The position numbers were made by a program, and so were the translations under genes. From assembly GCF_016741875.1 (NCBI RefSeq), contig NZ_JAERRF010000002.1, positions 372,001-436,000 of the forward strand: a DNA stretch of 64,000 nt. The letters are read 5' to 3'. The stretch comes from Streptomyces coffeae (GTDB lineage: Bacteria; Actinomycetota; Actinomycetes; Streptomycetales; Streptomycetaceae). The notes beneath the pieces are model-generated. The model did no database searches. It was not told the origin of the DNA and saw only the letters and a list, made by a program, of their open reading frames with translations. Below are positions 45,135 through 53,482 of the stretch, in pieces; position 1 is the stretch's first letter, and the number at the start of each line of letters is the position of its first letter.

Positions 45135-45184
45135 CGGTCACGCCTCCCCGCGCGGGCGCGTGGACGGGACAGGTCGTCGCTCAT
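45131..45184 (-). CDS. 17-codon micro-ORF coupled to the epimerase gene
   Basis: ATG at 45184 is preceded by GAGGAG at 7 nt, one of the best ribosome sites in the region. It encodes MSDDLSRPRARAGRRDR and ends in a TGA that overlaps the epimerase ATG (ATGA). It fills the only gap in an otherwise overlapping operon. It may be a translational coupling device or a tiny basic peptide; no homologue comes to mind. Confidence 0.5.
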   Translation of the reverse strand: MSDDLSRPRARAGRRDR

Positions 45185-45240
45185 GTGGTCGCTCCTCGTA
45201 AGGGTGGCAGGGTGGTGCGGTCGTGCGGGGGGTGGCGGGT

Positions 45241-46752
45241 TCACTGGGGCGCCTCGCAGCGCGCGGGGTGGGTGCTGTCGCCGCGGTGCGGGCCGCGGCG
45301 GGGGGTGTGGCCGTCGGGGGCGCCCGGGGTGGCGTTGTGGGCCGAGGCGCGGGACAGGACGGCGCGGGCGTACCCGAGCAGCCCGAGCGCGGCGGCGGCG
45401 CAGGCGGCCGCGGGCACGACGGCCGCGCCATGGGCGGCGATCAGCCGCGCCACGGGTGCACCGAGCGGCGCGCCACCGGGCAGCCGGGCGGCCAGCGCGG
45501 TGACCTCCACCGCCGCCTCGGCCGCACCGGCCGCGGCCAGCCCGCTGATCGCCGCCGCGCGGAAGCCGTGGACGGCGAGCAGCCGGGCCGCGAACAGCAG
45601 CGCGGCCAGCGCGGCGGCGGCCGCCTCGGCGGCGGTGACGGAGCCGGTGCCGGACGGCGACAGGCGGAGGACGAGCCGGGCCGCGAGCACCAAGGGCGCC
45701 AGCGCGGCCAGGAAGCCGAGGGCGGTGAGCACGAACAGCGGCCGGACTCCGGCCGCGAACTCCTCGAGCCCGCGGCTGCCGGTCAGCCTCCGGCGCGCCC
45801 GTACCGCGAACCAGCGGGCGCACCCGGCCGCGGGCGCCGTGGCCAGCGCGAGGACCACGGCGGTCTCCGCGGCGCGCGCCGTGTCGTACGCGCCGCGCTC
45901 CCCGGTCACCAGCCCGGTCAGCAGCCAGTCCCCGCAGGCGGCGTAGCCCAGGAGCCAGCCGAGGCAGAGCGGTCCCGCGAGGTCCGCGAGCCGCCCGGCG
46001 CGCCCGCGTCCGGCGATCCGCAGCGGGCCCCTGCTCAGGCAGAGCCACAGCGCGACACCCACCAGGACGGCGCCGGCCACGCCGAGGGCGGCCCGGACGG
46101 CGGGCGGCGCGATGTCGGGCCGGAGGACCGCCCAGGCGGTCACCGCGCAGAGCGCCCCGGGCAGCGGCCACAGCGCCCAGGAGCCGCGCTCGGGGCGCGG
46201 GGCGGGGGCGTCGGCGGGCTCCTCGGCCCGGTCCTCGGCGCGGGGTACCCGGGCGTACAGCTCCTCGGCGAGGGCGAAGACATCACGATGCCGGAAGCGG
46301 GCGGCGGTACGGTCCGTCACCCCGTGGGCCTCAAGACCGGCGGCGATCTCCAGCGGATCGACGGCGCGAGCGCAGAGATCGTGATGCCGGTGCATCAGCT
46401 CGCGCACCGGATCAGCGGGACCCCGCCGCCCCGGCGCGCCGGTCGGCCGCGCCCCGCTGTCGTCCCCGGGCGCAGCCCCGGCCTCGGGCCCGGCCGGATC
46501 CCCCGAGGGGGCGTGGGCTCCCGGGTCACGCGCCGTATCCGGCCGCCCCGCGCCCGTACGGCCCGCGGCGGCGTCCGGCCACAGCGGTTCGCCGCCCCTG
46601 CCGGACTCCCCCGCCGCCGCGTACGGCGTCCGGGCCGCGGCCCCCGGTGCAGCCCTCTCGGAGGCGATCAGGGCGCGGGAGGGGCGGTTCCAGCCGCCGG
46701 GGGAGGTAGGGGTGGTGGGGGCGTCCGGGGTGGGGTCGTGGGGCGTGGTCAT
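45241..46752 (-). CDS. Multi-pass membrane protein of the polysaccharide operon
   Basis: 503 aa. Residues 1-110 are Pro/Ala/Gly-rich and disordered. A short conserved cytoplasmic module follows with RELMHRHHDLCARAVDPLEIAAGLEAHGV (split here: RELMHRHHDLCARAVDPLE, then IAAGLEAHGVTDRTAARF), then about nine or ten hydrophobic segments from 190 to 480. It has no enzyme motif. It overlaps the glycosyltransferase stop by ATGA, so the two are coupled. By position it is the candidate for polymer export or synthase assembly, the role PelG/PelE-type membrane proteins play in Pel systems, although I see no clear PelG sequence signature. Confidence 0.8.
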   Translation of the reverse strand: MTTPHDPTPDAPTTPTSPGGWNRPSRALIASERAAPGAAARTPYAAAGESGRGGEPLWPDAAAGRTGAGRPDTARDPGAHAPSGDPAGPEAGAAPGDDSGARPTGAPGRRGPADPVRELMHRHHDLCARAVDPLEIAAGLEAHGVTDRTAARFRHRDVFALAEELYARVPRAEDRAEEPADAPAPRPERGSWALWPLPGALCAVTAWAVLRPDIAPPAVRAALGVAGAVLVGVALWLCLSRGPLRIAGRGRAGRLADLAGPLCLGWLLGYAACGDWLLTGLVTGERGAYDTARAAETAVVLALATAPAAGCARWFAVRARRRLTGSRGLEEFAAGVRPLFVLTALGFLAALAPLVLAARLVLRLSPSGTGSVTAAEAAAAALAALLFAARLLAVHGFRAAAISGLAAAGAAEAAVEVTALAARLPGGAPLGAPVARLIAAHGAAVVPAAACAAAALGLLGYARAVLSRASAHNATPGAPDGHTPRRGPHRGDSTHPARCEAPQ

Positions 46753-48587
46753 GCGCCCTCCTCGGTCGCGCTGCCCTGCGGGCCCACGCTCAGGGGCTCA
46801 CGGGGCGGCGGGGCGGCCCAGGTGGGGGTGTGGTCCTGCGGGCCGCGGGACGCGCCGGGTGCCGCGAGCCAGTGGCCGAAGCGGTCGCCGTCCCGGCCCG
46901 CGGTCCAGCGGCCCGGGATATGGGCCTCCGCCGGGAGGGCGAACGGCAGCGGCGCACCGCCCTCGCCGACCTCCTCGCGCCGCACCGGGCAGTGCGACAT
47001 CAGCTCCAGGTAGATACCGCGGAACGCCGCCACGTTCTGCTCGATGGTGAACAGCTCCAGCGCACGGGCGCGTGCCGCGGCGCCCAGGCGCGCGCGGCGG
47101 GCGGGGTCGCCCAGCAGCGCGAGACAGGCGTCCGCGAGCGCCCGGGGGTTGCGCGGGGGCACCACCAACCCGGTGCCGCCGATGGCCTCGCATACCGCGC
47201 CCACATCCGTCGACACCGTGGCCCGCCCGCAGAACATCGCCTCGACCAGCCCCACCGGAAAACCCTCGACCACGCTGGAGAGCACCACGACCCCGCCTGC
47301 CGCGTACGCCTGAGGGAGGGTGGGCACACCGGGCTCGCCGAGCCGTTCGAAGGAGACCGGGTTGTCGCCGACGGTGTGGGCGTCCGCGGCCTCGTCGGGG
47401 AAGAGATGCGCGGCGAGGGCGCGGCAGTGGGCGACGTAGTCCTCCCCCGGCGCACTCCCCGCCGGTTCCGTGGAAGCGTCCGCGCGCCGGGTCTCGATGA
47501 TGCGCAGCCGCGCGTCCGGCCTCCGGCGCCGCACCTCCGCGAACGCGTGCAGCAGGGCGACGACGTCCTTGGGCGGCTCGATACGGCCCACCCACACCAG
47601 CGTCCGGTCGTCGCCACCGGAGACCGCACCGCCGTCGCCGCCGGAGACGCCCTGACCGCCTTCGCCGACCTCCGCGAAGCGGGCGGCGTCCATACCGGGG
47701 TAGACGGTGCGCAACCGCTCCGGGGCGGCACCGCACCGCTCCTGCCAGCGGCGGGCGTGGGTGTTGCCGGGGGTGATCAGCGCGGCCCGGGCATACACCT
47801 CCGCGGCCAGGCGGCCCTGGAACGCGGAGAGCAGGGTACGGACGGGCGCGGAGCGGACGGCGGCGGGCCGCACCGCGTCCGCCGGACCGACCGGACAGCC
47901 CTCGAGGTAGTGCTCGCGCACCCGTACGCCGTACTCGGTGACCAGCAGCGGGGTACCGAAGAAACGCTTGGCCACCAGCCCCGGAAGGGCGGCCGCGCCG
48001 CCGGAGGTGGCATGACACAGATCGGCCCCGGCCAGGCCGCCGGGGCCGTACCAGTCCAGCGACAGGGGCCGCAGCGCGCGCTCCAGCGCCGCGGTGACCG
48101 TCAGCAGATCGGCGACCCGCGCCTGCTGGGCGCCGCGCGCGGCACCGGGGAGGTGACAGGCGCGCTCCAGCAGGCGGACGGCGTCCTCGGAGCGGAGCGC
48201 GGCGGGGAGTCCGCCGTGCTCGAGGGCGAGTTCGGCGAGCCCGTGGAGACCGTTGGCGAAACGGTCCGCCTGATGTCCGGTGCCCGGCTCCGGGCCGCCT
48301 GGCGAGGCGATCGCTGCGGCCAGTTCACCGAAGTGCTCGGCGAACCGCCGCCGCTGCCTGCGGCCCCCGCGCCGCACGGGCGGGGCGCCCCACAGCGGGG
48401 CGGTGCGCACCCGCCGCACCTGGGCGGGGAGTTCGGCCCAGCCCTCGGCGTCCTGGCGGGCGCTGCGGCTCAGCGCGTAGACCTCGAACTCATGCTGGTC
48501 CAGGCCCCGGACGAGCCGGTCGCACCACACCCGCGCCTCACCGTTCGCATACGGATAGCCACCCTCCGTAAGCAATGCCACGCGCAT
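46749..48587 (-). CDS. PelF-like GT4 glycosyltransferase (DUF3492)
   Basis: 612 aa. The N terminus, VALLTEGGYPYANGEARVW, matches the DUF3492 domain that opens PelF-type glycosyltransferases. The C-terminal half is a GT-B GT4 domain: RTLVWVGRIEPPKDVVALL, LPQAYAAGGVVVLSSVVEGF and the EX7E motif EGFPVGLVE, then STDVGAVCEAIGGTGLVVPP. The last 80 residues form an extra Pro/Gly tail. No membrane span, so cytoplasmic. It is the first gene of the operon; 227 bp upstream lie free for a promoter. Likely transfers sugars from a UDP donor to build a surface polymer. Confidence 0.9.
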   Translation of the reverse strand: MRVALLTEGGYPYANGEARVWCDRLVRGLDQHEFEVYALSRSARQDAEGWAELPAQVRRVRTAPLWGAPPVRRGGRRQRRRFAEHFGELAAAIASPGGPEPGTGHQADRFANGLHGLAELALEHGGLPAALRSEDAVRLLERACHLPGAARGAQQARVADLLTVTAALERALRPLSLDWYGPGGLAGADLCHATSGGAAALPGLVAKRFFGTPLLVTEYGVRVREHYLEGCPVGPADAVRPAAVRSAPVRTLLSAFQGRLAAEVYARAALITPGNTHARRWQERCGAAPERLRTVYPGMDAARFAEVGEGGQGVSGGDGGAVSGGDDRTLVWVGRIEPPKDVVALLHAFAEVRRRRPDARLRIIETRRADASTEPAGSAPGEDYVAHCRALAAHLFPDEAADAHTVGDNPVSFERLGEPGVPTLPQAYAAGGVVVLSSVVEGFPVGLVEAMFCGRATVSTDVGAVCEAIGGTGLVVPPRNPRALADACLALLGDPARRARLGAAARARALELFTIEQNVAAFRGIYLELMSHCPVRREEVGEGGAPLPFALPAEAHIPGRWTAGRDGDRFGHWLAAPGASRGPQDHTPTWAAPPPREPLSVGPQGSATEEGA

Positions 48588-48670
48588 GAGCGCACCCCCG
48601 ATCTTCCTGTGGGCAAGCCGTGATGCCGCCGTCGTGCGGCGTGAGCACGTTATGCGCGCATGACGGCAGC

Positions 48671-48692
48671 GCGACGGACGGTTGTCCGTCGC
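48671..48692. repeat. Inverted repeat upstream of the glycosyltransferase operon
   Basis: Perfect 9-bp arms (GCGACGGAC / GTCCGTCGC) with loop GGTT, 84 bp before the glycosyltransferase start and 122 bp after the DUF3152 gene end. It could terminate DUF3152 transcription or be an operator for the polysaccharide operon. Confidence 0.5.
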
Positions 48693-48814
48693 ACCACCAA
48701 AAGGGGTGAACGCCCGTGACCTTCCCTGCGCTCAGGCGTTGTTGGGCGCTATAGCGGCCGGAAGGCTCGTTTCCGGGCCACCGGCGGAGTGCCGCCCGCG
48801 CAGGAACGGTTGGG

Positions 48815-50245
48815 CTATCGCTTGGGGAACGGCCAGGCGTTGGGGCGGCAGGTGGCGCCGTCGGTCGACAGGAACTTCGTCTGCTGCATCATCACCGGGG
48901 CGAGCGCGCCGTCCCGCCCGCACACCTCGTGGTTGTGCCCGAGCCGGTGGCCGACCTCGTGGTTGATGAGCATCTGCCGGTAGCTGTGCATCTTGTCGTC
49001 GCCGAAGGTCTCGGCGCCCCGCGCCCACCGATAGGCATTGATCATGACGCGCGAGGTCTGCGCCGAGTCACAGGAGACGTTGAGCTCAGCGACGTCGAGT
49101 CCGGACTTGGCGCACCAGGCCGCGGTGGTCCCGGGGCTCGCGAGGGTGATCACGAACTTGGCGGGCCCGGAGGAGACCCGCTCGAAGGCATACCTGCCGC
49201 CGTGGCCCCAACTCCGGTCGTCATTGAGCGTCTTGTGGACGGCTTCGGCGAACAGCTCGCCGTCGAGGGGCAGCCCCTTCTCCACGTCCACCCGGTAACG
49301 CAGCACCTCGCCCCGGCCGGGCGCCTTGTCGTGCCCGCCGACGGTCGTGAACGCACCGGGGCCGCGCAGCTTCGGGTCGAGCGGAAAGACGGCCGCCATC
49401 TTCTCGCTGTACGACAGGTGGGCCCTCGCACCGGCGGACTGGGCCGGCGCGGGCCGGTCGTCACCGCGCGAGACGTTGTCGGAGCGGCCGCGCTCCGCGC
49501 CGCCCTGGGCGCGCGGCTGCTTCTTGTCCTCCAGTGACCCACCGGCCACCTGCCCGGCCACCACGACCGCCAGAACGGTGGTCACGGCAGCCGCGGCGAC
49601 ACCGGTGAAGGTCCGGCCCCTGCCGCCCTTGGTGCCGCCCCGCGCGCCGTCCTCGGGGTCGTCGTCCCCGGGGCCGTCGGCGTCGTGGTCTGCGTCGTTG
49701 CCGGGGAAGTACTCATCACTGCTTCCGCCGTCCGCACCGGCACCGGCCGCCTCCCGCGCACGGCGCGGCGTCGGGACCGCTCCCGGCGCTCCGGCGGCGA
49801 AGACGTCCTCGCCGTCGTCCATCGCGCCCGGTGCGCCGAACGCGTCGAGGTACTCCTTGCGCGGGCCGGGCATCAGTCCGCCCGCACCGGAGACCGTGGG
49901 GCGCGACGGCGGGTTCATCGTCGTGGCGCCCGCGGAGGCGCGAGGGCCGCCGAGGGCGCCCCAGCCGCCGCCGGGCTCATGGTGCTCCGGATGGCCGCCC
50001 CGGGCGCGCGGCGGCGGAGGCTGCGGTCCGTACGCCGCCCGCGGTACGCCCTGCGGGGGTGTCATCGCCGGGTCGGCCGCGCCCGGTGCGGCGCGCCTGC
50101 GGCGCCCGGTGCCCGGCGCCCCCGAGGGCGCACCGGCCGCGCCGGGGGCATTGTGCTCCACGAACCCGGGGCCGGAACCGGAACCCGCGCCGGAGGGCCG
50201 GTGACCCCGTCCCTCCTGGCTGCCACGTGCGCTGTGTTTACCCAC
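48815..50245 (-). CDS. DUF3152 membrane-anchored protein with metzincin-type zinc motif
   Basis: 476 aa. A long Gly/Pro/Ala-rich, disordered cytoplasmic N terminus (1-215), one membrane span (FTGVAAAAVTTVLAVVVAG, about 220-240), then an extracytoplasmic DUF3152 domain. The sequence HEVGHRLGHNH at 429-439 satisfies HExxHxxGxxH, and APVMMQ follows as a plausible Met-turn, so this is a predicted active metzincin-like protease. GTG at 50245 overlaps the stop of the upstream alpha/beta hydrolase by 8 nt; an ATG further upstream at 50332 would overlap by 95 nt and is less likely. Mycobacteria have the family member Rv3207c in the same order. Substrate unknown. Confidence 0.88.
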   Translation of the reverse strand: MGKHSARGSQEGRGHRPSGAGSGSGPGFVEHNAPGAAGAPSGAPGTGRRRRAAPGAADPAMTPPQGVPRAAYGPQPPPPRARGGHPEHHEPGGGWGALGGPRASAGATTMNPPSRPTVSGAGGLMPGPRKEYLDAFGAPGAMDDGEDVFAAGAPGAVPTPRRAREAAGAGADGGSSDEYFPGNDADHDADGPGDDDPEDGARGGTKGGRGRTFTGVAAAAVTTVLAVVVAGQVAGGSLEDKKQPRAQGGAERGRSDNVSRGDDRPAPAQSAGARAHLSYSEKMAAVFPLDPKLRGPGAFTTVGGHDKAPGRGEVLRYRVDVEKGLPLDGELFAEAVHKTLNDDRSWGHGGRYAFERVSSGPAKFVITLASPGTTAAWCAKSGLDVAELNVSCDSAQTSRVMINAYRWARGAETFGDDKMHSYRQMLINHEVGHRLGHNHEVCGRDGALAPVMMQQTKFLSTDGATCRPNAWPFPKR

Positions 50246-51272
50246 GCGCCGCACCGCTCCCGTCCGCGCCGGGTGCCGGTACGGCGCCCCGTACCGCCCG
50301 GCTCTCCCGGCATTCTTGTCCGTCAACGTCATCGAGCAGCTCGCGCATGGCGTGAGCCACTGCTTCCGGATACTCCATCATCGCGACGTGTCCGGCGTCC
50401 AACAGTGTCAACAGACGGGAGTCACGGAAGGTGGCGTTCGCCCGCCGTGCCATCCGGATGGACACCAGTTGGTCGCGCATACCGTAGACGAGGAGCGTGG
50501 GCGCGAGCACCCGCTCGGCCTGCCGCCACAGGGAGTGCTGGCCGCCCAGCGTGTACGAGTCGACGACACCGCGCGCCGAACGCGCGAGCGCGTCCCAGAA
50601 ATACGGGAGGTCGAGGCGGCGCTGGAACTCCTCCACCGCCAGCGCGAAGTCCTCCGGGCCGACCCGCCCCGGATCGCCGTAGGTGAGCATCATCACCTCG
50701 CGGGTGCGCCGCTCGGCGTCCCAGTCCCGGGTCAGCCGAGTGAACAGCCGGGTCACCCCGGGTATCGCGAGCAGTCCGGTGGGCAGCGCGGTGCGCGGCG
50801 GCCGCAGCTCGGGCAGGGCGGGCGAGACGAGGGTGAGGGTGCGCACCAGATCGGGCCGCAGCGCGGCGACGCGGGTGGTGATCGCGCCGCCCATCGAGTT
50901 GCCCACCAGATGGACCGGGCCGCGGTCACCGGCGTCGAGATGGCGGATCACGGCGCGGGCGTGGCCGGTGATCGAGTAGTCGCCGTCGTCCGGCGGCGGG
51001 GAGTCCCCGAAGCCGGGGAGGTCGATCGCCTCACCGTCCACCCGGTCGGCGAGCCCCTCCATCAGCGCGGACCAGTTCAGCGAGGAGCCGCCGAGGCCGT
51101 GGACGAAGAGCGCGGGCGGCAGACCGGAGGCGACCGGGGGGCGGGAGCGCACGGTCAGGGTGAGTCCGGGCAGCCGGGCGGTGCGCAGTTCCTCCCCGGC
51201 GCCGACGCGCGCGGGCCGCGCGGGTGGGACGGCCGCGATAATGCGGGCTTCCGGCGGCTCGGTCGCAGACAT
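50238..51272 (-). CDS. Alpha/beta hydrolase
   Basis: 344 aa. Oxyanion segment LFVHGLGGSSLNW, nucleophile Ser in HLVGNSMGGAITTR, acid Asp in LLVYGMRDQLVS, His in LLDAGHVAMMEYPEAV. Cytoplasmic. Lipase/esterase or hydrolase type; no substrate assignment. It overlaps the DUF3152 gene by 8 nt and so forms a two-gene unit with it. It diverges from the small acidic protein gene at 51404. Confidence 0.9.
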   Translation of the reverse strand: MSATEPPEARIIAAVPPARPARVGAGEELRTARLPGLTLTVRSRPPVASGLPPALFVHGLGGSSLNWSALMEGLADRVDGEAIDLPGFGDSPPPDDGDYSITGHARAVIRHLDAGDRGPVHLVGNSMGGAITTRVAALRPDLVRTLTLVSPALPELRPPRTALPTGLLAIPGVTRLFTRLTRDWDAERRTREVMMLTYGDPGRVGPEDFALAVEEFQRRLDLPYFWDALARSARGVVDSYTLGGQHSLWRQAERVLAPTLLVYGMRDQLVSIRMARRANATFRDSRLLTLLDAGHVAMMEYPEAVAHAMRELLDDVDGQECRESRAVRGAVPAPGADGSGAARG

Positions 51273-51403
51273 GCGGCAATGTTACGAGACGATCACGCCG
51301 CTGGCCGTGTGTTCGCACTCACAGGCGACGTAGCGTCCGAAAGTGACCTCTCCTAGGCTCGTTACTACGGAGGTGCTCCGCTGCCTCCGGGAATGGGGAG
51401 TAC

Positions 51404-51622
51404 ATGTCCATCGACCCGAGCGACCCCGAGACCTTCGAGAACAACAACAACTCCGTGGAGTTCGACGTCGAGGCCCCCGAGGCGGACGCCGCCGAACAAC
51501 ACCATGACCTGGTCCCCCACCGCGACGACCAGCCGTCCTCCGGTGAGCTCCTCGAAGCGAACGAGGCCGACCGGGCGGAGCAGGCCCGTGTCGTCGAGGT
51601 GAGTGAGGAGGACTACCGGTGA
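51404..51622 (+). CDS. Small acidic hypothetical protein, 72 aa
   Basis: Strongly acidic and Asn/Glu-rich (DPETFENNNNSVEFDVEAPE near the start, VVEVSEEDYR at the end), probably disordered. GGGAGT precedes the ATG at 51404. Third-position GC is high, which supports coding. Similar short acidic proteins occur at this position in Streptomyces as far as I recall. No function is known. Confidence 0.75.
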   Translation: MSIDPSDPETFENNNNSVEFDVEAPEADAAEQHHDLVPHRDDQPSSGELLEANEADRAEQARVVEVSEEDYR

Positions 51623-51759
51623 CCAGCGCCGATGGTGGGCTTTTCATAGTGTCCGGTCCGTGAAATTCTCCGCACGAACCGCGCGCTGCCCTGTTACCCA
51701 AAAGTACGATGGCGGGCGCGGTGGACATCGTGCACAGAACATTCAAATTGGGAGGCGGC

Positions 51760-52404
51760 GTGACAGCCATCGAGCAGACCGAGGCGCGCCCGCGAGGTAC
51801 GCGCCTGCCGCGCCGAGCCCGACGCAATCAGCTCCTGGGGGCTGCCCAGGAGGTCTTCGTCGCACAGGGCTACCACGCGGCGGCGATGGATGACATCGCC
51901 GAGCGCGCGGGGGTCAGCAAGCCCGTGCTCTACCAGCACTTCCCGGGCAAGCTGGAGCTCTATCTCGCCCTGCTCGACCAGCACTGCGAGGCACTGCTCC
52001 AGGCGGTGCGCACCGCGCTCGCCTCGACGACCGAGAACAAGCAGCGCGTCGCCGCGACCATGGACGCGTACTTCGCGTACGTCGAGGAGGAGGGCGGCGC
52101 CTTCCGTCTCGTCTTCGAGTCCGACCTGACCAACGAGCCGGCCGTGCGCGAGCGTGTGGACCGGGTCTCGCTCCAGTGCGCCGAGGCGATCAGTGAGGTG
52201 ATCGCCGAGGACACCGGCCTGTCCAAGGACGAGTCGATGCTCCTGGCCGTCGGCCTCGGCGGGGTCTCGCAGGTCGTCGCGCGCTACTGGCTCTCCAGCG
52301 GAAGCGCGGTGCCGCGGGATACCGCGGTGCAGTTGCTCACCTCGCTCGCCTGGCGGGGCATCGCGGGGTTCCCGCTGCACGGGGCCGACGGCGGGCAGCA
52401 CTGA
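51760..52404 (+). CDS. TetR-family transcriptional regulator
   Basis: 214 aa. The HTH domain spans about 18-65 with RRNQLLGAAQEVFVAQGYHA, MDDIAERAGVSKPVLYQHFPGK. The rest is an all-helical ligand-binding region. GTG at 51760 follows GGAGGCGGC, a textbook ribosome site. A mycobacterial homologue (Rv3208) sits upstream of DUF3107 in the same way. DUF3107 and this gene are 166 bp apart. Ligand and targets unknown; self-regulation of the 137-bp upstream region is likely for the family. Confidence 0.92.
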   Translation: MTAIEQTEARPRGTRLPRRARRNQLLGAAQEVFVAQGYHAAAMDDIAERAGVSKPVLYQHFPGKLELYLALLDQHCEALLQAVRTALASTTENKQRVAATMDAYFAYVEEEGGAFRLVFESDLTNEPAVRERVDRVSLQCAEAISEVIAEDTGLSKDESMLLAVGLGGVSQVVARYWLSSGSAVPRDTAVQLLTSLAWRGIAGFPLHGADGGQH

Positions 52405-52570
52405 GCCGCTCCGCCATCTCCGGCCGCGCGACCGCGCGTTCGCGTGGGCGGGCGTGTTCGCTGCGGGCATGTGCCCGGGCCGCCCGGCAGGTCGCCCTCC
52501 CCGGCTAATGTGTGCTGCGTACGGCGCGGATGGCCGCGCACCCCAAACTGACCGTCGGAGGGACAAAGCC

Positions 52571-52798
52571 GTGGAGGTCAAGATCGGCGTGCAGCACGCG
52601 CCCCGCGAGATCACCTTGGAGAGCGGGCAGTCTGCCGAGGAGGTCGAGCGCGCGGTGGCCGACGCGCTCGGTGGCAAGGCTCAGGTGCTGACCCTGGTGG
52701 ACGAGCACGGCCGCAAGATCCTGGTCCCGGCCGACCGGCTCGCGTATGTCGAGATCGGTGAGCCGACCGCCCGCAAGGTCGGATTCGGCGCGCTCTGA
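52571..52798 (+). CDS. DUF3107 family protein
   Basis: 75 aa, with EVKIGVQHAPREITLESGQS at the start and ILVPADRLAYVEIGEP in the C-terminal half. Matches the actinobacterial DUF3107 family (mycobacterial TB9.4 type), small cytoplasmic protein of unknown function. GTG at 52571 with GGAGG 9 nt upstream. It is followed at once by a very stable terminator. Confidence 0.9.
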   Translation: MEVKIGVQHAPREITLESGQSAEEVERAVADALGGKAQVLTLVDEHGRKILVPADRLAYVEIGEPTARKVGFGAL

Positions 52799-52809
52799 GC
52801 GGTCGCAAG

Positions 52810-52861
52810 CAACGGCGGCGGGGCCCGGTGGAGATCCATCCACCGGGCCCCGCCGCCGTTG
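52810..52861 (+). terminator. Very stable terminator after DUF3107
   Basis: Perfect 23-bp inverted repeat (52810-52832 with 52839-52861), 6-nt loop, 11 bp after the DUF3107 stop. Among the longest perfect stems in the window. Confidence 0.88.
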
Positions 52862-53073
52862 TACGCGCTGCTGCGCCCCGTGGTGCGCGCCCCTGGGCCT
52901 GTCCTCCCCCGTGTCTCCCCCGCGTGCCGTGTGCGCCCGCCCGCCGCGCACTCCACCGTCTCCTTCCGGCACTGCCGGGTCACAGGGTTGCCCGCTCTCC
53001 GGCAGGGGTAGGACGGGCACGACCGACGCGCGATCGCGTGTCGGTCCCGGTCCGCTCACGGGAAGGACGCGCC

Positions 53074-53349
53074 ATGATCCTCTGGGAAGCGCTCGGCTCG
53101 GTACTGATCGGTTTCGCCGTCGCGTACGGGGCGAGCCGCTGGCGCCCCCGAAGGCTGCCCGCACGCCCCCTGGTGCTGTCCACCGGCCCCGGCGCCGCGC
53201 TCTTCGGCGCCCTGCTCGCCCATACGGTGCTGGGCTCGGGCCAGTCCGCGGCGGTGCTGATCGTCGCGCTCGGGTTCACGGCGGCGCTGCTGTCGCTGCT
53301 CATCCGCCCCGCGGGCCGTACCCGCCGCAGGCGCTCGGTCACGGCCTGA
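53074..53349 (+). CDS. Small two- to three-span membrane protein, 91 aa
   Basis: ATG preceded by GGAAGGACGCGCC. Hydrophobic segments at about 2-20 (ALGSVLIGFAVAYGA), 40-58 (AALFGALLAHTVLG) and 60-80 (AAVLIVALGFTAALLSLLI), with a basic Arg-rich C terminus that should be cytoplasmic. No family recognised. It converges with the ferritin-like gene; the 130-bp gap holds a degenerate tandem repeat. Confidence 0.75.
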   Translation: MILWEALGSVLIGFAVAYGASRWRPRRLPARPLVLSTGPGAALFGALLAHTVLGSGQSAAVLIVALGFTAALLSLLIRPAGRTRRRRSVTA

Positions 53350-53395
53350 GGCCGCCCACGACCGGCCCGGGGCGGCCGGACCCCGGACCGGGCCC

Positions 53396-53482
53396 GGCCG
53401 CTCTCCGCGAGGCCGTTCTCCGCAAGGCGGCTCTTCGCCAAGCCGCGCGAGGCCGAAAGCCGCGCGAGGCCGCTCTTCGCTA
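53396..53482. repeat. Degenerate 15-bp tandem repeat overlapping a stop codon
   Basis: Five or six units of the form GGCCGYTCTYCGCNA (for example 53396-53410, 53411-53425, 53426-53440, 53468-53482), the last of which contains the stop codon of the ferritin-like gene. Looks like expansion by slippage at the gene end. Confidence 0.65.
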
